In this document: positions 35,376-43,659 of the stretch, piece after piece
How the letters are laid out: every line of letters begins with the position of its first letter
Numbering within the stretch: position 1 is the stretch's first letter
Assembly: GCA_021371855.1 (NCBI GenBank)
Contig: JAJFVL010000037.1
Span: 1-64,000, forward strand
Length of the DNA stretch: 64,000 nucleotides
Source of the DNA: Bacteroidales bacterium
GTDB taxonomy: Bacteria > Bacteroidota > Bacteroidia > Bacteroidales > VadinHA17
Direction of reading: 5' to 3'
Translations under genes and position numbers: made by a program
Notes under the pieces: model-generated
The model's database searches: none
Told to the model about the DNA's origin: nothing
Seen by the model: only the letters and a program-made list of their open reading frames with translations

Positions 35376-36131
35376 TTACAGATCGTACTTTTCTTGTGCT
35401 TTTTTCCAGTTCTTTTTTAGAATTGGCTTATAAAAACAGGTTTCTCCATAAGAAGGCTCTCCAGAGAAGTGACAATAATTTTCCGGATATTTTATATCTC
35501 CATTTTTACTCCATTCTTTATATGCCTCACGGCTGAATGGCTTTTCAAGATTAAAAGGAATTTCTGTTTCTGTACGGATGCAATAGCCAGTGTTTTTTGA
35601 TCCCTTGAAATCTTTTGTCTCCTTATTCTCAATTTTCTTTTTAGTCAGCTCCTTTATTGATTTTTCTTCTTTTTGTATTTCAACTTTTTGTACAGAAATT
35701 GTGCGATGTTCGCTACCTCTTTTTATTCTATCAACTTCATCAGCAACTTGCTTATATAATTGTTCATCTGTTTCTTTAGATATATAAATACCCATCTCTA
35801 CATTATTTTGTTGAGAAAACATATAGAGATTCATTGAAGTTACAATTGCTTCTTTTTCATTAAAGTAACACTTTGCGTGAAGGTCTTTATGAAACATTAG
35901 CTTTATACCAAGCATGTTTTTAAGCCATTCACTATCCTCAGGATTAATATCTGTAACCTTACCATAGATCAGAATAATATCAATAGAAAACTTGTGTCGG
36001 TCTTCAAGCGAAAGTTTAAGCTGATTATTCAATTGCAAATAAGGACTAATAAGATAAAGCTTGTCAGATGCGTTGTTAATTAACTTCTTAAGATAATAAG
36101 ATACTCCTTGTGTGTCTAGAAATTCAGCCAT
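35376..36131 (-). CDS. PLD-like protein with decayed zinc-ribbon C-terminus
   Basis: A 251-residue protein. Residues 1-135 form a phospholipase D-like domain with HAKCYFNEKEAIVTSMNL, where the HxK motif is kept. Residues about 140-180 are lysine- and glutamate-rich. The C-terminal 70 residues (GYCIRTETEIPFNLEKPFS, YPENYCHFSGEP, KPILKKNWKKA) follow the layout of a cysteine-rich domain usually found as C-x2-C pairs, but here several cysteines are threonine, serine or alanine. It could still be a fold without zinc. It heads the two-gene unit with the CBS-pair gene and is the upstream end of the island. Confidence 0.75.
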   Translation of the reverse strand: MAEFLDTQGVSYYLKKLINNASDKLYLISPYLQLNNQLKLSLEDRHKFSIDIILIYGKVTDINPEDSEWLKNMLGIKLMFHKDLHAKCYFNEKEAIVTSMNLYMFSQQNNVEMGIYISKETDEQLYKQVADEVDRIKRGSEHRTISVQKVEIQKEEKSIKELTKKKIENKETKDFKGSKNTGYCIRTETEIPFNLEKPFSREAYKEWSKNGDIKYPENYCHFSGEPSYGETCFYKPILKKNWKKAQEKYDL

Positions 36132-36295
36132 GATTATTAAGATTTATTTTGTCCATCCAAAATAGTGTTATTATCTCTTTTAAAAAAGGATTAATAAGTG
36201 GGATTTAAATGCCCACCAATGTTATAATATTAATATTCATTCCGGAAAAGATTTATTAAATTGCCTGTGTCTCGCAACATAAATAAAATATCGCT

Positions 36296-37024
36296 ATGCT
36301 TACTCCGTCGGAAATGAAAGACCACCTCCACCGGCTTGCAAGAGAAGGTAATTTTATTGAAGGTATTTATAATTATTGCGACAGGTGGTGTGAACATTGC
36401 AGCTTCACCAGCCGTTGCCTCAACTTTAAATCTTCGAAAGATGCTCCTGATGCCGATTCTCCGGATCTGTTTGAATATCTCAGCAACGTCTTTGAGGCAA
36501 CAATGCTCATGATAAATGAAAAGATGGAGGAGCTGGGTATTGATCCTGCTGAAATAGCAGCGATGGAAACCCCTGAAGAACCTGATCCCCGCGATCACCC
36601 TCTTCATAAAAAAGCTTATAACGCAGCTTTTGAAACACATAAATGGCTTGAAAAACACAAACCGGCAGAAAGAATACATGATGTCTCAACATTGGTGCTA
36701 TCAGAAAAAAATATGCATTTTGCACAGGCTGTTGAAGCCATCTACTGGTACAATTTTTTTGTCAGTGCCAAAATATACAGGGCTTTGATACCTGATGATA
36801 TACACGATCGCGGAGAAATACAGACTGACCAGAATGGTTCGGCTAAAATAGCCCTGATAGCTCTCGACAGACTTATTGGTGCATGGTCTGTAGTAATGGA
36901 AAACATGAACGATCATGAAGATGAGATTCTTCCATTTCTGATAACCCTTGCAGAGATACGCAGGCAGGCAGAGATCACCTTTCCGCTGGCAAAGCAGTTT
37001 TTGCGTCCGGGTTTTGATGATTGA
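36296..37024 (+). CDS. Conserved protein with CxxWCxxC-type cysteine motif
   Basis: A 242-residue soluble protein. Near the N-terminus is YNYCDRWCEHCSFTSRCLNF, five aligned cysteines that could bind a metal or a 4Fe-4S cluster. The rest is helical and acidic, with KKAYNAAFETHKWLEKH and LIGAWSVVMENM. Proteins with this layout occur in Bacteroidota without a known function. It follows a TTATTAAATTGC element 32 bases before the ATG and stands alone between the defence island and a convergent ADP-ribosylglycohydrolase gene. Confidence 0.65.
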   Translation: MLTPSEMKDHLHRLAREGNFIEGIYNYCDRWCEHCSFTSRCLNFKSSKDAPDADSPDLFEYLSNVFEATMLMINEKMEELGIDPAEIAAMETPEEPDPRDHPLHKKAYNAAFETHKWLEKHKPAERIHDVSTLVLSEKNMHFAQAVEAIYWYNFFVSAKIYRALIPDDIHDRGEIQTDQNGSAKIALIALDRLIGAWSVVMENMNDHEDEILPFLITLAEIRRQAEITFPLAKQFLRPGFDD

Positions 37025-37122
37025 TATATGCAATGTAACGAATTGAAATAGCTTTTTGTCAACAGTATTAAAAGAGCAAAGTTCTAAAGAACCGGGAATA
37101 TAGCAAGCGATCACTGATTGTT

Positions 37123-38064
37123 TCAACTATTTCTCGTGTTTAATCTCTCTGCCAGCTCCTCAATATCATCTTTCCGGGCAAGTGTTTTAATCCATTCTGC
37201 GGGGATGCAATCATAGCCATAAAGCAATCCTGCCAGCCCTCCCGTAACGGCTGCAGTGGTGTCGGTGTCATCACCAAGGTTGACAGCCCTGAGGACTGCA
37301 TCACTATAGCTGTCAGTCGTCATCAGGCACCATATAACCGCCTCGAGGGTATGTAAAACATAACCTGTTGAGGAGATGCTATCCTCCGGCAGATCAAATA
37401 TGTTGCCCTTAAGCAGCCGGTCGAAAAATGCTGTTTCTGCCGGGTTTACAGAAAAAGCCAGGAGATAATCTGTCACCTCAGTCTGAAGGTTGCTGTATAT
37501 CTGATATTTATCCTTTGAAGTGAGCAGCTGCCGGGCAAATTCAAGGTAGTAAAAGCATGCAACCACCGACCTGATATGACCATGGGTGATGGAAGAGACC
37601 TGTCGTGTTATTTCAAACCTTTCGACTGCTGGTTTTTGTGCAATGTAAAAGACGAGAGGGCTTATCCTCATCAATGATCCATTACCATTTGACGATTCAT
37701 CAATGCCTCCGGCAAGATCGGGCCTTTCCCCTCTGTAAAGCTTCAATATGGCAACAGTGGTTGCCATTCCGGCATCAAAGACAATGCCTGTTGCTGTCCA
37801 GTAATTATTGAAAAACCATTTTATAAAATTCTGCCCGATGATGTTTAAGTCAAAGTTTTGGGTTAACGCCTCGGCAAGGCAGAATGTCATGGAGCTGTCG
37901 TCTGACCAGGTTCCGGGTGGCTGGTTGTGCGATCCGTAGCCAATCATACCGGTGACAGGATTGTCTTTAAGGTACTGTCGGCTCTTAAACTCAACAGGCA
38001 CACCAAGGGCATCGCCAACGGCAACACCGAAGAGCAGGGATTTATATAGTTCTTTTCTTGTCAT
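37123..38064 (-). CDS. ADP-ribosylglycohydrolase family protein
   Basis: A 313-residue enzyme of the DraG/ARH family, which removes ADP-ribose from proteins or nucleic acids with the aid of two magnesium ions. The metal motifs are TWSDDSSMT near residue 52 and NLGDDTDTTAAVTGGLAGL near residue 270; GVAVGDALGVPVEF opens the fold. Length and motif spacing agree with intact, active members. No ADP-ribosyltransferase partner is seen nearby, so the target is unknown. Because it adjoins a defence island, a role in reversing toxin-type ADP-ribosylation is possible. Confidence 0.92.
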   Translation of the reverse strand: MTRKELYKSLLFGVAVGDALGVPVEFKSRQYLKDNPVTGMIGYGSHNQPPGTWSDDSSMTFCLAEALTQNFDLNIIGQNFIKWFFNNYWTATGIVFDAGMATTVAILKLYRGERPDLAGGIDESSNGNGSLMRISPLVFYIAQKPAVERFEITRQVSSITHGHIRSVVACFYYLEFARQLLTSKDKYQIYSNLQTEVTDYLLAFSVNPAETAFFDRLLKGNIFDLPEDSISSTGYVLHTLEAVIWCLMTTDSYSDAVLRAVNLGDDTDTTAAVTGGLAGLLYGYDCIPAEWIKTLARKDDIEELAERLNTRNS

Positions 38065-38330
38065 TTATTTCAGACAGGTTGAGTGCGATTACAAATATAA
38101 TGAAGACAAAAGACAAAAGTAAAAAGATAAAAGTTTCAGAGACTGCAAGACCTTTTGAGCCATGAGAGTTGAGCATTGAGCATTGAGCTTTGTCATATCT
38201 GCCATATAACTTTTCTGGCAAGGCTAATTCATTTTATAATGCCGGATTTTATTGCATGAGAAGGTCTTTTCCAGGTCTTTATATTTTCAGGATTTTTATA
38301 AATTGCAATTATTCGTTGCATTTCTGAATC

Positions 38331-38900
38331 ATGTGTGGATTGTTCAGGAATAAATATCGTATAGGACCAGATCGATACAGGGGATATGATTATTCGTCTC
38401 CGGGGGCATATTTTGTTACTATCTGTACAAAAAACAAAAACCACTATTTCGGAGAAATTGAAAATGGGAAAATGATCCTTTCGGAAATCGGGGCGATTGC
38501 AAAACAAATGCTGATCGGGATCCCGGTGCATTTCGCATTTGTCAGTCTGGATGAATTTGTGATAATGCCCGATCATATTCATGCAATAATCGTTATTAAT
38601 GAAATTCAAAAAAATCAAAATGATTATTTCATTGGGTCATCCTCCTTCGATAATGGTTTGTTGACGGGGACTCCCGGGGAAATAAAAAATTTGCATATGT
38701 CATCAATATCCCCATCATCCGGATCGTTGCCAATAATTGTCCGATCATTCAAATCGGCTGTCACAAAAACCATCCATATAACTAAACCGGATTTTGAATG
38801 GCAGAAATCATACTATGACCACATAATCCGAACTTCTATTGAACTGTCAAAAATCAGGAATTATATCAGAGATAACCCAATTAAATGGAATAAAACCTGA
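38331..38900 (+). CDS. REP-associated tyrosine transposase (RAYT, TnpA-REP type), copy 1
   Basis: A 189-residue Y1-type transposase. RGYDYSSPGAYFVTICTKNK opens the domain, the HUH metal motif is MPDHIHAII (H82, H84), and the catalytic tyrosine lies in WQKSYYDHIIRT (Y161 or Y162). RSFKSAVTK before it is also typical of RAYTs. These single-strand transposases are linked to the spread of short palindromes (REP elements). The 50 bases before the ATG, including TAAATTGC at 38299-38306, closely resemble those of copy 2. Upstream at 38169-38189 are three TTGAGCA-like units. The host gene seems intact. Confidence 0.88.
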   Translation: MCGLFRNKYRIGPDRYRGYDYSSPGAYFVTICTKNKNHYFGEIENGKMILSEIGAIAKQMLIGIPVHFAFVSLDEFVIMPDHIHAIIVINEIQKNQNDYFIGSSSFDNGLLTGTPGEIKNLHMSSISPSSGSLPIIVRSFKSAVTKTIHITKPDFEWQKSYYDHIIRTSIELSKIRNYIRDNPIKWNKT

Positions 38901-38952
38901 AATATTGAGTTTGGCTGATTTGTTGAACCGATTTGTTGCTGGTTTTCTGCTA

Positions 38953-39258
38953 TCAGCTGTTACTCACCAGCGCAAGGATAAAGCTTGTATTCTCCTTTGC
39001 CTTTATCCAGTGAACGGCATTCTCGGTCATGTAAATGAATGTTCCGGGCAGCATCCTGATCTCTTTCCCCTCAAGATTGAAGATGCCATCCCCCTCAACA
39101 ACATATACAAACCCCTGTTTGCGCGAGGTGTGCTCGGAGATCTCTGTCCCTTTTGCCATGCAAAACAATGTGACATCCAGCTTTTCCGTCTTTTCAACGG
39201 TTTTGCTCATTATGCCTTCGTCTGAATAAGCAATAAGATCATTGATTATTTTATCCAT
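38953..39258 (-). CDS. Cupin-domain protein
   Basis: A 101-residue single cupin: ISEHTSRKQGFVYVVEGDGI, then LEGKEIRMLPGTFIYMTENAVHWIKA. The pattern keeps one histidine in the first motif and HW in the second, so metal binding is possible. Small cupins of this kind are often sensors or detoxification proteins. It lies between the two RAYT genes on the opposite strand. Confidence 0.85.
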   Translation of the reverse strand: MDKIINDLIAYSDEGIMSKTVEKTEKLDVTLFCMAKGTEISEHTSRKQGFVYVVEGDGIFNLEGKEIRMLPGTFIYMTENAVHWIKAKENTSFILALVSNS

Positions 39259-39435
39259 GGTATTGTGTTTATGATTTTCTTATAACCTAAAAATACAAAC
39301 AATCCACACCTGTATAAGGTTTAATTTACGATTGGTCCTGATAGCAAAATTATGGCTTTATCCATAAAATAAAATAGTATGTCATTCTTTTTCAGGATTT
39401 TCTTAAATTGCAATTGCTTGCTGTATTTTTAGATT

Positions 39436-40056
39436 ATGTGTGCCCTTTTCAAAAATAAATACCATATTGGTTCAATCAGATGCCGTGGATATGATTATTC
39501 ATCGGCAGGGAGGTATTTTGTTACCATTTGTACAAAAAACAAAATACCTTTTTTTGGAAACATTATAAATGGGACAATAGTCCTTTCGGCAATAGGGAAA
39601 ATTGCAAATGATGAATGGTTGAAAACACCGGAAATCAGAAAGGATATGAATATAATCCTGGATGAATTTGTTGTAATGCCGGATCATTTTCATGCGATAA
39701 TTATCATCGGTGAAAACCGGTATAACCAATGTAAACGAAATTACAATGATGCACAATGTAGAGACGCGATGCATCGCGTCTCTACCGCATCCGCATCCGC
39801 ATCCGCATCCGCATCCGCGTCCGCATCCACCCCCACATCCGCATCCGTCAATAAAAATTCATTTGTCCCGCAATCCAAAAACCTGGCATCAATTATCCGT
39901 GGGTTTAAATCGGCGGTAACCATCCGTGCCCGAATTATGGATCCTGGTTTTGCATGGCAATCAAAATATTATGACCACATCATCCGCACCCAGATTGAAT
40001 TGATCCGAATAAGGAATTATATCATCAACAATCCATCTAAATGGGGTAAAATATAA
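39436..40056 (+). CDS. REP-associated tyrosine transposase (RAYT), copy 2, with repeat insertion
   Basis: A 206-residue relative of copy 1. RGYDYSSAGRYFVTICTKNK, MPDHFHAII (H84, H86), RGFKSAVTI and WQSKYYDHIIRT are all present, so the catalytic residues are kept. Between the HUH motif and the tyrosine region about 30 residues are encoded by a 28-base palindrome and a run of CATCCG hexamers, giving a Ser-Ala repeat (STASASASAS and on) that keeps the frame. The insertion site is a variable loop, so the protein may still work. The upstream 50 bases match copy 1. Conserved flanks suggest that the two genes moved or duplicated as units. Confidence 0.85.
   Translation: MCALFKNKYHIGSIRCRGYDYSSAGRYFVTICTKNKIPFFGNIINGTIVLSAIGKIANDEWLKTPEIRKDMNIILDEFVVMPDHFHAIIIIGENRYNQCKRNYNDAQCRDAMHRVSTASASASASASASASTPTSASVNKNSFVPQSKNLASIIRGFKSAVTIRARIMDPGFAWQSKYYDHIIRTQIELIRIRNYIINNPSKWGKI
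39758..39785. repeat. Perfect 28-base palindrome inside the RAYT copy 2 gene
   Basis: GTAGAGACGCGATG (39758-39771) is followed by its exact reverse complement (39772-39785). The core GAGACGCGAT...ATCGCGTCTC recalls REP-type palindromes. It lies in the coding region and keeps the frame. Confidence 0.9.
39786..39848. repeat. Tandem CATCCG hexamers in the RAYT copy 2 gene
   Basis: About ten units of CGCATC/CATCCG with a few variants (CGTCCG, CACCCC, CACATC) follow the palindrome directly. They encode alternating serine and alanine, then STPTSAS. Unit number can change without shifting the frame because six is a multiple of three. Confidence 0.9.
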
Positions 40057-40163
40057 GATCAATGCATGTACCGATTTTACAATATACACGGATAATTTTA
40101 CCAGATTATGATGTTAACGGGTGAATACAAATTAATATCTTCATATAGGAAAAATCAAAGATC

Positions 40164-40910
40164 ATGAAAAAAGAATTGAAAGAACAGTTCATAATACTGT
40201 GGGAGAAATACTTCGGAGATGCCGGGCTGCCGATAACATTTTATTACATAGAGGGTGATGGCGGTGCTGAGCGCGCAGAGACACCCAAAGGACAAAGCTG
40301 CATCATTTGTGAGCTGGCAAAGGTCATAAACAATGGTGAATCGGTTTACTATAATAAAGGGAACCTGGCTTGCGGAGGTGCGCGAAGATACCTTGGCTAT
40401 GATCAGAAGATGCGCCCCGGTTTTGAATATTTCCTGTCGTGCGGTAATGCCATAATGGAAGGAGAGAGGTATATCAGGACCCCTGAAATGGTAAACGAAT
40501 TGATGGCGAAATTGAAGCCGCTTCACAGCGAAGGGAAAAACATCGTATTCAAACGCTGGGACAAGCTTGAGGAGAGTGATAATCCCGAGGTTGTCATCTT
40601 TTTTGCCAGCCCGGATGTGCTGTCCGGGCTGTTCACCCTGGCGAATTTCGATCAGACGGAACCTAACGGGACTATCGCACCCTTCGGGTCAGGCTGCAGC
40701 TCAATAGTTTATCATCCGTTACTTGAGGGCATGTCGGAACGGCAGAGGGCTGTCATCGGCATGTTCGACCCCTCAGCACGTAAATGTGTCCCGGAGAACA
40801 TTCTGACCTTCGCAGTACCCAAGAAGAGGTTTGAAAAGATGATCGGGTATATGGAGGAGAGCTTCCTTATAACAAAATCGTGGAGTATAATAAGGAAGAG
40901 GATGAGGTAA
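40164..40910 (+). CDS. DUF169 family protein
   Basis: A 248-residue soluble protein of the DUF169 family: GQSCIICELAKVINNGESVY, then NLACGGARRYLGYD, and later PFGSGCSSIVYHPLLEG and MFDPSARKCVPENILTFAVP. Conserved cysteines suggest metal or cluster binding, but no activity is established. GC content is higher than in neighbouring genes. It starts 108 bases after the RAYT copy 2 gene. Confidence 0.85.
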   Translation: MKKELKEQFIILWEKYFGDAGLPITFYYIEGDGGAERAETPKGQSCIICELAKVINNGESVYYNKGNLACGGARRYLGYDQKMRPGFEYFLSCGNAIMEGERYIRTPEMVNELMAKLKPLHSEGKNIVFKRWDKLEESDNPEVVIFFASPDVLSGLFTLANFDQTEPNGTIAPFGSGCSSIVYHPLLEGMSERQRAVIGMFDPSARKCVPENILTFAVPKKRFEKMIGYMEESFLITKSWSIIRKRMR

Positions 40911-41037
40911 CAATAAAGATATGGATTTTCCAAAGCCTCTGCTATGATTGCATAGAGTTATTTAATCCCATGAGAATAACCTCAGACTGAACTCTTTTTT
41001 ATATTTTTATTGATTAATAAAATGTGTGGAACATAGT

Positions 41038-43554
41038 ATGGAAACTGTCGCGAATCAGGAACTGCAGTTAGCTTTTGATTTTGTTCAATTTACAAACCGT
41101 AACATTTTTCTAACGGGAAAAGCAGGTACGGGCAAGACTACCTTCCTGCACGACCTGAAAAAATCATCTCCAAAGCGAATGATTGTTGTTGCCCCGACCG
41201 GAGTGGCAGCAATAAACGCCAGAGGGGTCACCATACATTCATTTTTTCAATTGCCTTTTCATCCATATGCTCCAACATTCTACCTGAAAGAAAACAATCC
41301 TGATAATCAGCATGAGCAAAAAGATCCCCCCGGCTATAAAATGAGCCGCGAAAAGATCAATATAATCAAAAGTCTTGACCTGCTTGTCATTGATGAGATA
41401 AGCATGGTCAGGGCAGATACACTCGATGCCGTTGACTCTGCACTGAGGAGATACAAAAACCGTTATCTCCCGTTTGGTGGTGTTCAGCTGCTGATGATTG
41501 GTGATCTCCAGCAGCTTGCTCCTGTTGTAAAAGATGAAGACCGCGAAATACTTGACAAATATTACGACTCTCCCTTCTTCTTCGGAAGCCGGGCTCTCTG
41601 CAGTACCGATTATGTGACCATCGAGCTGAACCACATCTACAGGCAAAACGACCAGGTCTTTATCGACCTGCTTAATAAAGTCCGTGATAATCATGTGGAC
41701 TCAGATGTTCTAAGTGAACTTAACAAACGATATATTCCTGATTTTGATCCTGATTCTGACGGCGGATACATAACCCTTACCACCCATAATAATCAGGCCC
41801 AGATGCTTAATGATTCAAAACTTGAGAAGCTTCCCGGCCTCCCTCATTCCTTTGAAGCAATTATAAAAGATGAATTCCCGGAGTATTCTTACCCTACAGC
41901 AAGCGAGCTGATTCTGAAGAAAGGCGCCCAGGTTATGTTTGTCAAGAATGACCTTTCGCGCGATAAGCTTTTCTTTAACGGTAAGATAGGAAAGATAACA
42001 GCTTTTGAGGACAATATCATTGTTGTCAAATGTCCTGACGATGATTTTCACATCAGAGTTGACAAGGAAGAATGGCAGAATATGAAATTCTCTCTCGACG
42101 AAGAGACCAAAGAAATTCAGGAGACAGTAATAGGAACATTTACTCAATACCCACTCAAGTTAGCCTGGGCAATAACAATTCATAAGAGTCAGGGACTCAC
42201 GTTCGACAGGGCTGTCATTAATGCACGATCGGCGTTTGCCCACGGACAGGTATATGTAGCGCTCAGCCGGTGCCGCACTCTGACCGGTTTGGTACTTAGC
42301 ACCAGGATCGATCAGCGAAGCATACCTGATGATCATATTATTTCAGACTTTGTCAGCAAAGCAAAAGAAAACCAGCCCGACCGGCAACAACTTGCTGAAT
42401 CGGTAAAAGCTTACCAGCAGATTTTGCTCAAAGAGCTTTTCGACTTCAACCAACTTGCACGTAACATAAACTATTGCATTAAGGTAATCAATGAGCATCA
42501 TGAAAGCATACTGGGAAAACCTGAAGAGATACTCGGTAAAGCTTCAGACTGCATCAAAACAGACCTTATTGAAGTATCTGAAAAATTCAGGCCTCAATTA
42601 AATGGACTCTTAAACAAGGAAATTGATGCTGAATCAAATGATCTTCTGCAGGAACGGGTAATAAAAGCAAGTGAATTCTTTTCCGCTAAACTTGAAGATG
42701 TCCTGAAAGAAATTCTGGGCGGTTTATCAGTGGAAACAGATAATAAAGCAATTCGCAAATCTGTTTCTGAGGCTTTGGGACGAATAAGAAAAGAGGGTGC
42801 CACAAAATTAGCCTGCCTCAATGCTGTAAAATCAGGATTTACAGTCAGTAAATATCTTGAGGCAAAAGCTAAGGCATCTATTGAACTGCCTGTAGTCAGA
42901 TCTCACGATGCTAAGGTGGTAAGTGGGAATACAGGGACCATTCAGCACCCAGGTCTTTTCAAACTGCTTAAAGAATGGCGCAACAGCAAGGCTGGAGAAA
43001 TGGGACTCCCGCATTACATGATACTACCACAAAAGACAATGGTTACGCTGTCCAATTTTACCCCGCAGTCGTTGCCTGCTCTTAAACAGGTAAAGGGAAT
43101 GGGAAATAAAAAAACTGAGAATTTTGGAGAAGAGCTTTTAAACATTATTATTTCGTATTGCAAAGGAGAAAACATTGAACCTCCTGCTGAGCCCCTTCCC
43201 GAAAAAAAGGTTCAAAAAAGGGTTAAAGAAAATACTAAAAAAATAAGTTACGATCTTTTTAAGGAAGGTAAAACAATTTCACAAATCGCAGAAGAGAGAA
43301 ATCTAAATATAATTACTATTGAAAGTCATCTGGCATATTATGTAGGTACTGGTGATATATCGATCAGCGAATTTGTGTCACCAGAAACAACAAAACTGAT
43401 CACGAATAATTTTGAAGGAACCGATGATTTTAAAATGGGCCCTGTAAAAGCGACTTTGGGAGAAAAAGTGTCATGGAGCGATATTAAATTTGTAATAAAC
43501 CATCTGAATTATCTCAGAAAATCTAAAAATAATATCCAGAAAATAATTTCGTAA
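41038..43554 (+). CDS. PIF1-like DNA helicase with HRDC and HTH regions
   Basis: An 838-residue SF1 helicase. Walker A is LTGKAGTGKTTF near residue 30, followed by APTGVAAINARGVTIHSFF, Walker B LVIDEISMVRADTLD, GDLQQLAPV, and in the C-terminal lobe TIHKSQGLTFDRAVINARSA with YVALSRCR, as in PIF1/RecD2-type helicases. Residues about 640-720 form an HRDC-like domain (FKLLKEWRNSKAGEMGLPHY, LPALKQVKGMG), and the last 120 residues hold a helix-turn-helix (GKTISQIAEERNLNIITIES). This fusion is common in Bacteroidota. It would unwind G-quadruplex or other structured DNA. The ATG at 41038 is preferred over a GTG at 41026. Confidence 0.9.
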   Translation: METVANQELQLAFDFVQFTNRNIFLTGKAGTGKTTFLHDLKKSSPKRMIVVAPTGVAAINARGVTIHSFFQLPFHPYAPTFYLKENNPDNQHEQKDPPGYKMSREKINIIKSLDLLVIDEISMVRADTLDAVDSALRRYKNRYLPFGGVQLLMIGDLQQLAPVVKDEDREILDKYYDSPFFFGSRALCSTDYVTIELNHIYRQNDQVFIDLLNKVRDNHVDSDVLSELNKRYIPDFDPDSDGGYITLTTHNNQAQMLNDSKLEKLPGLPHSFEAIIKDEFPEYSYPTASELILKKGAQVMFVKNDLSRDKLFFNGKIGKITAFEDNIIVVKCPDDDFHIRVDKEEWQNMKFSLDEETKEIQETVIGTFTQYPLKLAWAITIHKSQGLTFDRAVINARSAFAHGQVYVALSRCRTLTGLVLSTRIDQRSIPDDHIISDFVSKAKENQPDRQQLAESVKAYQQILLKELFDFNQLARNINYCIKVINEHHESILGKPEEILGKASDCIKTDLIEVSEKFRPQLNGLLNKEIDAESNDLLQERVIKASEFFSAKLEDVLKEILGGLSVETDNKAIRKSVSEALGRIRKEGATKLACLNAVKSGFTVSKYLEAKAKASIELPVVRSHDAKVVSGNTGTIQHPGLFKLLKEWRNSKAGEMGLPHYMILPQKTMVTLSNFTPQSLPALKQVKGMGNKKTENFGEELLNIIISYCKGENIEPPAEPLPEKKVQKRVKENTKKISYDLFKEGKTISQIAEERNLNIITIESHLAYYVGTGDISISEFVSPETTKLITNNFEGTDDFKMGPVKATLGEKVSWSDIKFVINHLNYLRKSKNNIQKIIS

Positions 43555-43604
43555 AAACATTTAATCCGGTGAAATAATAATTTATATTTTTAACTTTCAA
43601 TTTT

Positions 43605-43638
43605 TAGTTGCGTACATCAACTATTTATTTTATCTTTG
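43605..43638 (+). promoter_or_regulatory. marR promoter with palindromic operator
   Basis: TAGTTG and CAACTA (43605-43610, 43618-43623) form an inverted repeat with a seven-base centre. A TTG at 43608-43610 lies 20 bases before TATCTTTG at 43631-43638, the spacing of a Bacteroidota -33/-7 promoter. The repeat covers the -33 element. A related half-conserved site follows the gene at 44119. Confidence 0.65.
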
Positions 43639-43659
43639 CAAATTATTTAATATAATAAG

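Noticed and set aside
39786..39848. Hexamer run considered as a CRISPR-like array
   Set aside because: Units are six bases with no spacers; it is a simple tandem repeat inside a coding region.
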